DNA of 60,755 bases, taken from positions 1 through 60,755 of the forward strand of contig OUQQ01000043.1 of NCBI GenBank assembly GCA_900404475.1, in the 5' to 3' direction. The DNA comes from Spongospora subterranea (Eukaryota > Endomyxa > Phytomyxea > Plasmodiophorida > Plasmodiophoridae). Below are positions 11,000 to 22,284 of the stretch, one piece after another. How positions within the stretch are numbered: position 1 is the stretch's first letter; every line of letters starts with the position of its first letter. The notes beneath the pieces are model-generated. The model worked only from the letters and a program-made list of their open reading frames with translations. It was not told where the DNA came from and did not search any database. The position numbers were made by a program, and so were the translations under genes.

Positions 11000-12540
11000 G
11001 CGGTTTTCTTGTCCAATGTAAACTATCATCTATTTTACAGGCCGAACAGCGATTGCGCTTTCATAAGCGTGAGCACACTGGATCTTGTTTATGGATTACT
11101 GAAAGAGATACGTATTGGTTGAGTTTTGCGTTGTTTTGGCAGAACCCATTTAATTTTGTTGATCGAAGGGAGTTGAACAAATTCGTTGAATATCTTTCGA
11201 CCAAATCTTGATTGACCATCTTAGGTGTCAGAGTTTTACCAGTTTGCAAATTTTCCGCATTATTTTGGCTTCTCATTGTTGTACATTGCTCAGTTTGATT
11301 CTGGCCGGCGAGAGCGATATATAATAGAGGCTGGATTGTCGGTACCGATAACGCGTGAATCATTGAAGTGGTTGTAGTATCATTGGTTATGTGCAGATGA
11401 CACAACCACTTCAAAAATCCACTGATTATAGTTATAGACAATCCATCCGCTATATCGATCTTGTCTGCAAGATTAGCCATGTCTAGCGATCAAGAGCAGT
11501 GCGATGTCACACCATATGATCATGTCTTAACGTTCTTCAGGATGGCAGCTAACAGACCGTTGGGAAAAGAAGAAGGCAAAAAACTTCAAACTGCAATTCG
11601 TCATCTCAGAAAGTTTCTGGCTTTAGAAACGTCTGTGCTTGCGACCAGTTGGGACACTCTGTGCATCAGAGATAGTCAACCAATCTTTTATTGGACGTAT
11701 TTGTTTCAACTTTCCTCGATCAACAAAATCCAATGCGCGCATGCTTATATTTTGCATCAAATAATGGACTGATCGACAAGTACAGGAACATTCCTTTGCA
11801 TTGTCACAGAGGTGGAAGAGAAGGATTGGTTCAGACCTTTGAGGAAGAACGTACTGTAGCAAAGAAATTTGCGCAACAATGTCGTTCGGAAAACCGGCCA
11901 ATTATCGATCGTGCCTTTAAACTACAAATGATGATCAATATGATTGCGCACGGGCTCTGTTCTTTGCGGATAACGACTTTGTCAAAAGTGCCAATGATCG
12001 GTATACTGCTTGATAATCACACAATTTGATTGATATCGATTTCTAATGGTTTTTTATTCGATAATCAATGGCAAATCCTTGGGCGCGCTGGAGAAGCGTG
12101 CTTGCTTCATCAAAGTCAGGTAGTAAATGGAAAGAAGCTACCCGATCAGTTTCGGAAAACGTGTCTCGACTTAAAAACAGGAAAGGAACAAAAATCAATA
12201 TCTATTTCGAGAATCTCAGATGGAAGGGCTGTTGGTTCCACTCGCTGGGCGAGATCATCACCCTGATTCCTGATCTTGATGTGGTAAAATACATTTTTGA
12301 AACCTGTAATCTTCTTCACTGAACTGACTACTTGATGCAGACCCAGCGAGGGTTTGATTCTTTGCAACAGAATTACGCGTTGCATTCCATCCGGCGTGGA
12401 GCAACATCAGATGTGGCACAGTCAGGTTCAGATGTAGAAGTTCACCACCTAAGCTTTAAAGGAGGGTGGAAGATGGAGACCCTTCACACCGTTTCCGAAT
12501 ACATTGTCGGTGTGTGGACGCAGTGACCAAAGAATGGGTC
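11000..12540. other. Unassigned ORF-rich interval
   Basis: Several open frames overlap on both strands, including a plus-strand ORF from an ATG near 11480 (MSSDQEQCDVTPYDHVLTFF) and others near 11691-12029 and 12068-12322. None shows a motif I recognise, and I could not join them into one frame with convincing splice sites. This may be a degraded repeat or a real but unfamiliar gene. Confidence 0.3.
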
Positions 12541-12629
12541 GGGCGTTGACCGCCATTCGACAGGATTGCTGTGGGTGAACGCGGCCCTGAGCATTTTAGA
12601 CATCCTCACGCTTGCATAGAATGTGTCAT

Positions 12630-13493
12630 TCATTGCAACGAAGTGCTAAGTTTGTACGAATCGTGCCGACAACAAGACGTTGGCAGCACGAAGCGACTCA
12701 ACAAGGCACCTACCATATCAACAGCCACGGTTGCAGTCAGGACGAAAGTGAGTTCGATCAGGCTCATTGCAGATAATAATATGATACTTTTCGTTTCCTT
12801 GTCCCATTCTTTGAGATGATATCGTACGCCACGAAAAGGTGTCAGACAACCTTTGGATAGCCCATAACCGGCGTCGTCAAGGTAGTATTTGCCATGTGGG
12901 ATAACGAAAGATCTCGATCTGGCATTCCCGAAAACAGCACCATCTGTCATATCAAAGAAGCTTGCCGCGAGATCGTTCTGGCTGTAAAAGCCTTTTCGGT
13001 TCCGGAACGGCACAGCCTGTTCTCGCGGTGGATTTGCTGGAATATGTGTTCCGTCCAACGTCCAAAAGCACCGATACAATCATACTGGAAGACTTTCCTG
13101 TTTGTAATCACTTCTGGTGGGGTTACGCCAGATGGCAAGGTGATGTAATCGCCAGCCATGTTCACTAGAGCGTTGAAGTATCTTAACAGCGAGTCAGTAT
13201 TGTCATGACATTGTATACTGCAAAGTTTTATATCTGCTAATCGCTTCTCCCGAGTGTTGAAACCGTTCTGAGGCACTTCGGTTGGATGCATTATGGTCAA
13301 CGATATACAAGAAAATAGCCAATTGCTCTTCCGTGCTGACACCACGGGAAGGTAATAATCCTCCCCTTACCACGATCGCACTTCTCAATGCAAAGAACGT
13401 CGCACGAGTTGTTCGGAAGAACTCCAAAAACCGGCGCTCGTTGGGGGAAAGTTGCAGCACTACTTGCATGTAGTGATCATTGAGGTCCGACAT
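12630..13493 (-). pseudogene. PIF/Harbinger (HARBI1-like) transposase, inactivated
   Basis: Reading down the minus strand, the protein shows the ordered blocks of the DDE_Tnp_4 family: EEQLAIFLYIVDHNASNR and SERFQHSGEAISR; then CIGA followed after a frameshift by LDGTHIPA; then FRNRKGFYSQN; then GKYYLDDAGYG and FRGVRYHLKEW. The first and second catalytic Asp fall in LDGTH and DDAGY. Two lesions are visible: a 7-bp tandem duplication (TTGGACG twice, about 13056-13070) that shifts the frame just before DGTH, and about 50 extra bases near 13195-13245. The C-terminal block with the last acidic residue is not recognisable. It is a recent but dead DNA transposon copy. Confidence 0.85.
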
Positions 13494-14423
13494 GGCTCCC
13501 TACACAAATAGTGTATTGCATACCATCCAACCTTCAAAACGGCAATGTCGGTGGGAGCGTCATCGCTGCAAACGGGTCTTTATGATGCATCGAAGAAGAA
13601 CTTGACCCCGTATTCCAAAGGGGAATTTTCAATTTGCCGCCGGAATATTTAGGTCAAAGCTCAAAATTGGTTTTTGCAACGTTTTTAGTACCAATTTTGC
13701 AAAATACGTTCCTAAAAGCGCCACAGAAGTTTTAATTTGCAAAATCACCAATTAATTTGCGTCAACTCCACCGCTCCTAGGGTAAAAATATAGGAGTAGA
13801 CCGGATATAAGATGCGACAAACTCTTGCAACGCTTTTGTCGCATAGAATCAAGTTACAAGGTCCACGACCTTCTGTGCTTTCGACGTCCAGCTAGAACAC
13901 AAAGCAATGTTTGTCTAGTCGAAAATCGAAATCGTGAGGATCGTGTTGCGGTCGCAATCATAAAGCACGAGATGTCCTCTGGCTTCGCTGAATTCAAAAG
14001 AAGAAAAAAAAATAACTCAGATGCCAAACACTGAATTCAGACTTGGGATTTCACATTGTCTGATGTGGACACCAATTCACATTATACCTCCCCGTTTCGC
14101 AAATCGAAGCCTGTCTATCTTTTGTGTTTGGATTCGTTTTTCGAGATTCTGACGCTCTCAGATTTTAAGAGGTTTCACAAACCCGGTTTTCAATTCCCAG
14201 TTAAACGCATCATATCAAATGTGATAAACTGTGTCGGACCTCACATCAACGCCTTCCAAACAAACTCCTCATATTGTAGCAAATGAATCCCGGAAGATGC
14301 CGATTCACAACTCTGTGCGGTTGGTCTCGATGTTGCGTCAGAGAATTTTTGAAAACGCCACAACCTGGTAGAATGTCGAATCAAACCCACGAAATTACCA
14401 GAATAGGTGTTATAACTATTATA
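13494..14423. other. No gene recognised
   Basis: Short unrelated ORFs only. 13625-13790 is AT-rich with fragments of a TTTTGCAAAAT-type motif. It lies upstream of the dead transposase and downstream of the RWD gene. Confidence 0.5.
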
Positions 14424-15284
14424 TTATCTATAGACGACGGTTGTCGTCCGCGTCATTCGTAATTGCACATACTTGAAGAGGGCAAGAATAACCAGCACAG
14501 CGGCAGCGATTAGCCAAATGGATATCTTTCGGTTGCGCAACTCGTCGTCGGGATTCATCAGAAATTCCAAGGATCGTTTGCACAATCGTCGCAATGACGG
14601 TTTCCCTTTGACTTTTCCACGATGCGCTATCCTGCGGATCTGCCGTTCCAAACGGGTGATCTCTGGTCGCGATGCGCCGTTCCAGCCAATAATTTTCAAT
14701 TTCGGAGCGGCTTGAGCGGGATATCCTTTTGGTACGTCAACACGTAAGATCAGCTCGAGTTCGCCTTTCTCCCGATATTGTTTGTCGACAGCAGCGCGAA
14801 CCTTGCCGAGGAAGTTTCGCTGGCGGTTTTGCTGCATTGTGCGCCCAGCTGGCGCAACAATCACTTCGAAACAATAGGAGTTGATTTCAGAAGACTGACT
14901 CGATTGATGAATTTCTGTAAACCCATCGGGAAAAGCAGATTTGATCCATTCAATCTCGTCGAACACATCGGCTGTTAGTTGGGTAGTTCCTCTCGTTTCT
15001 GTTGGTTTCATTGGCGGTCGTTTCAATTCCACAATATCACGCTGTTGGCCAGCACTTAGCTCGAGGTTTTTCAGCCAAGTTGGCACGCCATATGATGAAC
15101 GCACAGCTTCTCCCAAGACGATTAGGTGAATTAATCGATACGATAACGGTGGCATGGACCTGTTATCCATTATAGCAAACGATTTGGAAAGCCAAATGAC
15201 AAATGGGAGTGGATCAATCTGATGTTCTCCAAGGTCGGGTTGATGATGTTCAATGACCCGAACCCGTTGAAGCATGGCTGACAT
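14424..15284 (-). CDS. Tail-anchored RWD-domain protein
   Basis: A single uninterrupted 286-codon frame. Residues about 107-200 look like an RWD fold: the acidic opener DEIEWIKSAFPDGF, a strand FEVIVAP, a charged helix, and then LRVDVPKGYPAQAAPKLKII, the P-x-x-YP-type element of RWD and UBC-like domains. A basic stretch is followed near residue 258 by one hydrophobic helix (IWLIAAAVLVILALFKYV) and a short basic tail, which fits a C-terminal membrane anchor facing the cytosol. The family is not otherwise identified. The ATG at 15284 lies 6 nt after the Rpp21-type gene's stop on the same strand; the codons before the next Met could be 5' leader instead. Confidence 0.75.
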   Translation of the reverse strand: MSAMLQRVRVIEHHQPDLGEHQIDPLPFVIWLSKSFAIMDNRSMPPLSYRLIHLIVLGEAVRSSYGVPTWLKNLELSAGQQRDIVELKRPPMKPTETRGTTQLTADVFDEIEWIKSAFPDGFTEIHQSSQSSEINSYCFEVIVAPAGRTMQQNRQRNFLGKVRAAVDKQYREKGELELILRVDVPKGYPAQAAPKLKIIGWNGASRPEITRLERQIRRIAHRGKVKGKPSLRRLCKRSLEFLMNPDDELRNRKISIWLIAAAVLVILALFKYVQLRMTRTTTVVYR

Positions 15285-15290
15285 TGAGGG

Positions 15291-16144
15291 TTATTGCTTC
15301 CTATATTTATCCAGTAATTGATACATTGTTAGATTAGAGGGGGGCGGTGATTGATCGCCTCTGCTCTGGGGTTTGGACGGTAAAACCTTATTCGCGGGAG
15401 GTGCCGACACAACTGATGATTGTGCTGGTACTGCAGGCGGTTCAGTCCGCCTTGTGATCAAAGCGCGCTTACGAGCACCAACCGTCGCCTCCTCGCATTG
15501 AAACGAGAAGAACAACGAGTTGACAACGGGTTTGATCGCCGACGGGTTCACACTGGCTACGCGTGCCTGTTTCGTCAACAACGCCTTCTTCTCTCGCAAA
15601 TTCGCATTGTCTTTCCGTATCCGTTCTTGCAATTCATGGAGGTGATCGCGTGATGATCCCGACAAACGATTTGTAAAACCGCAATCATGGCAGGTGTACG
15701 TGATATGGTTCTGGAATCTGGTTCGCGACCTTTTGCGCTTAGCAACAAGTGGCAATGGTTTCTCAGACTTCGATAAGCGAATCGAGCACGTTTCACCCGG
15801 TACGAAGAATGACCCGCATTTAAAGCAAAACCGAGTCCTAAACTGATCGGATATATCTGATGAAAAAATAAATTGCTATGAACTAGTAAACGTCAATTAT
15901 CTTGAACATACGAATATCAGAGACTATGGAAGAATCGCGAGCACGGTTCCTATAGAAAGAAATCAGCATTGGTGTTCATCGTGAACGCCATAACGCGAAC
16001 CGACATATAAAGACGAGCCAGATTAGGACAAGCGAGAGCGACCTCGTGCGCCGCCGTCCAGAGATGAAGAAATCGATCGAATCCATGAACGGTGGTTCCT
16101 CCTGGCTGCGACGATGTCGACTCCATGAGAATCCAGCAGGCCAC
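15291..16144 (-). CDS. RPP21: RNase P/MRP protein subunit, Rpp21/Rpr2/Snm1 family
   Basis: Three exons (16144-16005, 15949-15912, 15856-15291) join to 247 residues. The N-terminal helix reads LWTAAHEVALACPNLARLYM, the hallmark A-helix of the family. The zinc ribbon has two cysteine pairs, FCFKCGSFF..GETC and YTCHDCG. These proteins bind the catalytic RNA of RNase P, which trims tRNA 5' leaders, or of RNase MRP. The C-terminal ~100 residues are low-complexity and basic, longer than in human Rpp21, ending MYQLLDKYRKQ. An internal ATG (about 16126) could also be the start. TAA at 15293-15291 is followed almost at once by the RWD gene's ATG. Confidence 0.88.
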
Positions 16145-16459
16145 GTCAGTCTGATTGAGGAATCAGGAAAGTGTGGCCGTGACGATCAGGTGGCGCAAAA
16201 TCGCCAACCTGTTCACGCAATATTACCAGTTTTGTTGATTGTTTGAAATCGAGATAGCGCAGTGACCTATTTGATGAGTTTACGTGTGGTAGTGAGATGT
16301 TTTAGATTTGTGGCTGTTTTAACATCTGCTCAAGCTGCGATAGATGAAACTTGAGAAGTAGCATTGGATTACCTAATGTGATTCCAATGTAGAAAATCGT
16401 ACAGAAATGTTCCGCCCCAACCATCGCTTTAACTATTCCAAACCAATCGCGATCGTGTC

Positions 16460-17064
16460 TTATACAATTTTTATCGATCCAAATAAACAGCGCTTCAGGT
16501 TCCTAGCGTCAATCAACTCCTGTGGACCCTGCATAAAAACGTTTTCTAGAAAAACCACCTGGCCGGCAACAGGCGGGCTAACTGAACCGACCAAGGGACG
16601 ATAACCGTCGCAAACCTCGACACAAACACGACGTTTGACAAGCATGCCAGGGCCAGATGACTTGGAACCAACTATTAACCAAGAGATTACATCAGGACGT
16701 GCACCGATCTTTTCCCCGCTAGAGCCACCGGTCATGAAACAGTTTGATTCCAAATCATTGGTGTTCGTTGAAAACGGGAAGTTTACCTCTCATTGATAAA
16801 GAAAAGAGATCTACGGTGACGATGTGAACGCTGTACCCCTCAGAAGCTGTTTCCATTTCAGCAAGCTCAAAAAGCAATTGGAATATACTCAAGAAACCCA
16901 TAATCCTGGCTTACTTCGCAAAATTCGACGACTCCATTCACGATGAAAGCCTTCATTATATATATCAAGGAAGGAAAGGGATCAAGAGAAAGATCAAGTA
17001 TTTCGAGCGGGAGTCCCACCCGCGACTTTTCACGACATGGTCCAACACTCGATGAGATGAACAA
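16460..17064 (-). CDS. Unidentified two- or three-exon gene (candidate)
   Basis: Two coding-like blocks lie on the minus strand upstream of the Rpp21-type gene. About 17064-16790 encodes a stretch containing PLEILDLSLDPFPSLIYI and, in a shifted frame, EGYSVHIVTVDLFSLSM before a GTAAAC donor. About 16660-16460 encodes KRRVCVEVCDGYRPLVG and AGQVVFLENVFMQG, alternating strand-like segments. An intron of about 110 nt ending TTAATAG would join them. I do not recognise the family and the first frame shift is unexplained, so this stays tentative. 16145-16459 shows nothing else. Confidence 0.3.
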
Positions 17065-17146
17065 TCAGCAGAAACCGATCAAGCAAAACTGTTGAGTTAC
17101 TATCACGCAAGTCCAAAACAGAAAACTGAAAGAAGTTCAACAATCC

Positions 17147-17308
17147 CCCGCTGATAAGACACAGCACCAATCACCCGCTGATAAGACACAACACCAATCA
17201 CCCGCTGATAAGACACAACACCAATCACCCGCTGATAAGACACAACACCAATCCCCCGCTGATAAGACACAACACCAATCACCCGCTGATAAGACACAAC
17301 ACCAAGCA
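17147..17308. repeat. 27-bp minisatellite, six copies
   Basis: The unit CCCGCTGATAAGACACAACACCAATCA is repeated about six times with one or two variants. Its length is a multiple of three, and in the plus frame it encodes a nine-residue repeat SPADKTQHQ that is open on both sides (about 17095-17380) and then runs into KFKMGRAFHAATMERYG before a stop. No start codon or gene family is evident. Confidence 0.85.
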
Positions 17309-18666
17309 CCCGCTACCAACAAATTCAAAATGGGACGAGCATTCCATGCCGCAACTATGGAAAGGTATGGGAAAACCACCTGATGGTGGATGTATTTTTT
17401 GTGGAGGGGACTTGTACTCCCGCTGAAGGTAAAACCGCGTTTGAAAACCGTTGAACAACCGCCAAGGGCAAACCAAACGCCTGATAGCAACATCAGATTA
17501 CTGCGACATTATCCGAGTCCTGACACAGAATTGAGGAAAGTCAACCGTTCGAGTTGGACGATGGCTCTTGCAAGACCACGATTTCACGACGCATGTTTTG
17601 CAAGAGATAAGTGATTATGGACCTGCGCTAACTAAGTCGCTAAACCCGCCATTAAAAATGCAAGTTAGGCGACTACCAAGAACTTGGCAACTGATTGACA
17701 ATTGGCCTATCTGGATCTCACACACCACCCATATCGTGGCGGGTATACGTCGCCAGCAGCGGTTTGCGGCTCTTCGCTCGACTCCATCTCGGCAGCCGTC
17801 AATCAGCAACCGGAACTGCCGGTGGAGGATTTCCACGATGGGGCGAGAACTGAGAAGAAACGGCCATCTGAAAGGGCTGTTCCTGGAGACCTTTTAGATC
17901 GTTGTCTAAATCGGTATCCGTAATCGCATTAATGGGTATCTTGAGTAGATACTTTCCAAATGCTTTCAGCTTGCTCAGATCTAAACAGCTCTCAAAGATA
18001 CCGAATTTACATCATCACCGTGGATCTCTTTCCGTTCTTTTAACAGTGCCAGATAAACGTCCCGTTCTCGAACAAAAACTGCAGTGAGATCTACAAATAC
18101 GCTTGGTTGATTTTTCAAGCTGGGTCTCTGACCTCACTTAACAGTCAAATCCTAATCACATAACCCCCAGAACAATTAGCGACTCAGATTGTGAAATCAC
18201 AAACAAATTCAATTGCGCACTGAACTGGATCCGCCGAAACGTTCCGAACTTCGCTCAACTTATCGACGTCAGGAGCTGTTGTAAGCCGCAAATCCGTGTT
18301 GCCAGAAAAGATGCATGAAGTCAGCTCTACGAGAAGTTCTTCTGAGCGATGTTGGATAGGACACGACTCATGTTGAAAGTATTCGATAAAATCCAGGATA
18401 ATTCGATGTTGTTGCGCACCCAAGTCTGATGGCCACGTTTGACTGTACTGCATGTACACTGTACAGTGTACCACTGGGGTGCGATGCAACCCATACTGTC
18501 GCGCAATAATCCATTGTCAAGTCAGGTTTGTTTTTATGCGCTGTTTGTAAGGATACACTGTACACACCACCAGTGGGGTCTATCAGCAGTTCGCTCACCT
18601 GGTTTTCTGTTCATTGGAATATTTCGCTGATTGTGGTTGTTGCTGTTCTGTTGGATAGACCCACAG
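17309..18666. other. Intergenic or unassigned
   Basis: Overlapping short ORFs without recognisable domains. An 18-nt palindrome GTACACTGTACAGTGTAC lies at 18454-18471, with a related half near 18551-18580. Confidence 0.4.
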
Positions 18667-21045
18667 ATGCTTGACTTGGTGTGTGTGTTCTCGACATGTG
18701 GGCTTTTGCTCTGGAGAAGGCGGTTATCACCAGACGGTGATGGCGTTTTGGTCGAATTTATTCACGAGGTTCTGCTGGCCGATCAGGCTGGGCAAGACCG
18801 GTTTGATCGTGGCAACTTCTCAATCAAGTGGACTCTTGCTAATACTCAGAACCTTGGTATTGGCAATGGAGTTGCGTCATTTCTGCTTTCTAAACTTTTT
18901 CCTTAGTTTTTGTCGCTGTTTATCTAAATATCGCCAACCTGTATTATGTCGATGCACTGCTGGAGTCCATGAAAAAAAAGTTTACTGATATGTACACAAA
19001 CTGTAATTTCCGAACTTCACAATCAAAGCAGTTTATTGCATTTGATCCCGTCTATGATAAGATGTTGACCAAATTCGAAAACGGTCCGAATAAACATATG
19101 AAACCCGCGAACGTGGTCCCATCAAGGCCTCAATCCAAATCAGCGCCCGGCCCTGCTGTTTCTTCAGGTTGATTGTTGCCAAACACTTTTTTTCTGATAC
19201 TAGTTTCTAAATGATCACAGCCGATGCGGTGACGCAAAACTCCTCTGAAAAAGATGAGGATGAAGAGGAAGACGATGGCGTATTATCGGCAACTGGCGCA
19301 TTAGAAAGATTAAAGGTTAGAGCCGGGTCACGACGTGGTCGGGGTGGCTCGTCCACCGGTAAGCCAAAATCTTCCGCCGCCAAACCTGCGAAATCGTCTG
19401 CTCCCACAAAAAAAACCACAAAACGCGTCAGTCTTTTCTCAGTCAATTGTTTGATATACAGTCCTATATTAGTTTGTTGCTTTTGCTTCTTTTTCAAATG
19501 ATGTCGCATTGATTGCTTTGATGGTTAGAACTGGAATAATATTGGGTCAAAGGCTTCTGACGCCAAAGATCTTGACCATACGGCAATCAATAACGAATCA
19601 GGACAAAGCGAAATTAACGTCGCTGCTCGCGTTGTGATACCTGCTGGAGACGATTCCGGTTATGACACATCTGATGTCGAAATTGAGGAATCAGCAAAAT
19701 CTGGCATTTTCGGATACTTTCAAGGTTCCAAATAAGTCATTTTGTTTTTTGTACCATTCAAGTTTGATGTCGTCCCATCCTCTGCCACCAAAACCGGTGT
19801 CTTTTTAGCAAAACCTTGCAATTGATAATTTTATTAGGGTTAATTGGCAAGGAGCTTGAGCGTGAAGACATCATGCCAGCCTTGAATTCTGTGCGGGATA
19901 ATCTCATGGCCAAGAATGTGGCTGCGTCGATTGCTGATGACATCTGCGAGTCAGTTTGTGCTACACTAGTTGGAAAGAATCTTTCATCTCTGCAGATTCG
20001 TTCAGCTGTGCGGACGTCCATGGAAGCTACACTCACCAGGATTTTGGCGATATCTCATGATACCGATATTTTACGTCGCGTCGCGCATGTAAAGGCAACT
20101 GAGCACCGTCCGTTCTCTGTAGTTTTTGTAGGCGTGAACGGCGTTGGGAAGTCTACATCTCTCTCGAAAATTTGCTATTACTTCCTCTCAAAGGGCCTTT
20201 CTGTCTCTATGGTTGCCTGTGATACTTTTCGTGCTGGTGCTGTCGAACAACTGAAAACACACGCCAACGCTTTGGGTGTTGAATTGTTTCAAAAAGGTAG
20301 GTTTTACCCTGGTATGACATAAACGGAACACGTTCGATTGTTATTCTCCCGTTCATGTCGTATTTTTTTGTTTTTTTTTTCAATATTGTAATGCTATTTC
20401 ATTGGCATGCCCTTGTTTTCCATATTGTGCTTCGATGTAGTTACTCATTTGTTTTAGTTGCAGTCTTGTTGGTTCTTACTTTTAACCTAGGATACAATCG
20501 CGATCCATCATCGGTCGCTATGGATGGCATCGAAAATGCTCTTCGAAAGCAGCATGATGTGGTCTTGATTGATACTGCTGGTCGAATGCAGGATAACGAA
20601 CCGCTTATGCGGGCTCTTTCCAAGCTAATTGTACAGAATCGACCCGATCTTGTTCTCTTTGTTGGTGAGGCGTTGGTCGGCAACGATGGCGTTGATCAGC
20701 TGACAAAGTTTAACCTGTCGCTAAGCGATTTGTCTACCGACGCCAATCCTCGATTAATCGACGGAATCGTCTTGACAAAGTTCGACACCATTGACGATAA
20801 GGTTAGAAGTATCACTAGATTTGTTTATATTCTTCCAAAAAACTGCGAAATGGTTTGGTTAGATTTTTTGTTTCGGTTTTCAGGTAATCGTATCACTGTA
20901 AATGTTGATAATTTCTTAGGTTGGAGCAGCTATCAGTATGACATATACTGCTAAGATCCCGATAATGTTTGTTGGAATGGGACAAGACTACGGCGACATG
21001 AGGCGAATGAATGTTAAATCGGTTATCAAGAAATTGCTGAAATAA
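18667..21045 (+). CDS. SRPRA: Signal recognition particle receptor subunit alpha
   Basis: This is the ER-docking GTPase for SRP. Seven exons (18667-18856, 18907-19167, 19221-19426, 19529-19724, 19838-20296, 20491-20801, 20920-21045) join to 582 residues. The start [16 protein letters not shown] is the SRX longin-like domain that binds the beta subunit; [15 protein letters not shown] continues it. A charged linker ([10 protein letters not shown], then Ser/Lys-rich) precedes the NG domain. The N domain begins [16 protein letters not shown]. The GTPase motifs are GVNGVGKST (P-loop), [20 protein letters not shown] and GMGQDYGDM, in order. Length is close to the family norm (~640 in human) with a shorter linker. 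It converges on the transgelin-like gene 206 bp away. Confidence 0.96.
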
Positions 21046-21251
21046 TGATGCTGACCGTTATTTCACTCTTGGCTTATTTATTTGTTGTTACACGTTCATA
21101 TACAGATCATTATTATCAAACAAATAATTCATTGCATTGCGGTCGATTTTGTACTGTTTTGCGCTTTACGCCTCGCGTTTTGCACCGCATGTCCCACAGA
21201 ATTTTCCTTCAGGCTGAGGGCCGCCGCATCCTTTGCAACCCTGGTTCGCAA

Positions 21252-22284
21252 CTACATCGAATTCAGTGTCCCTCTTTTGTATCGGATCGAACGGGTGTTC
21301 CATATACCGGCACGAGATTTCGCTTGCTCGTGTTTGATATCATCCAGGTTCTGAATTATCTGGCGATCTAGAATGACGTTTGGTCCTGCGTCTTTCGACA
21401 CCCGTTTCTTAGCCTAATTTCACAGTGAGTTCTATATTGTCGCACACAATATTCGCCTTACCTCTAATCCACCCATGGCCAAAAGGGTCGGCATCGCACT
21501 CGCTTCCGCCAGCTGTTGATCTGTGAAAACGCGCTCATTCTTCTGAGCCATTCGCACGTTGCCGAGATGTGGCCCTTTGAACGTTGGCAGTGTGCGAGTG
21601 AATGCCGCCAACGAATAGATGTTTTCCTTGAATATCATCCCAAGTCAAAGACCGTTTGGCAGGGCACTTGATCTACTCACAATGACATGGATGATATTTT
21701 TGTTGTCGTACAAATCTGAGTCAGAATTCAGCCAGTGTCTACCGATAGTATGATCGAAATTACGACCGTTGATACCAAAAACAAACCATAGTGTCCTCAC
21801 GATGAAATAACGTCAAATCAACTCAACACAAGTTTTATGAATCGTGGAGACTTCACCAACCTTGAGTGTCAAATAAATCGGCATCTCGAAGCCCTAAGGT
21901 GCGACATCTAACCCAAGATGCCAACGAAACCCTTAATGTCAACCATAGATCGCAACAGCGCATGTGAATCCACGAACCCGTTCAAGTAGTACGAGATGTT
22001 TTCGCGTTGCATAAACGGCATGTTTTGCGTGTTGATTTTGGGAACGGTGCCCTGCTTGATCACGTTCAACAACTGACATAATCGAACCCCAGATCGCAAA
22101 GATTCATGCAGCCCGCCGGACAGCTTCTCTCCCGTCACCTTACGAAGCGAACAATCACCATGCAGCGGATTGTTGAGATAATGAAAGATACCTGTTCGAT
22201 CCATTCTTGCGCTTCCTTCTCCTTGGCCGGATCGTATTTCGAAGCGATCTTGGCCGCGATCTCCTTGTCAAGTCCAAAACTCAT
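21252..22284 (-). CDS. Transgelin/calponin-family actin-binding protein
   Basis: Six exons (22284-22192, 22138-21978, 21907-21861, 21715-21681, 21626-21462, 21413-21252) give 220 residues, a length usual for transgelins. The start MSFGLDKEIAAKIASKYD and the motif AQEWIEQ match the type-3 calponin homology domain, followed by LHESLRSGVRLCQLLN, VPKINTQNMPFMQRENIS and LGLRDADLFDTQD. In place of a perfect calponin repeat the C-terminus has KNERVFTDQQLAEAS and LLAMGG, then a family-atypical basic tail. These proteins bundle or stabilise actin filaments. Exon 4 is only 35 nt. The final exon is the least certain. Confidence 0.9.

Noticed and set aside
14424..15284. Ubiquitin-conjugating enzyme (UBE2J-like, tail-anchored)
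   Set aside because: The domain has the YP-type turn but no catalytic cysteine with HPN motif, so RWD fits better than an active E2.
17103..17493. Cys/Trp-rich repeat protein on the minus strand (LSAGDWCCV repeats)
   Set aside because: It is the antisense reading of the 27-bp minisatellite; the plus frame gives a far more normal composition.
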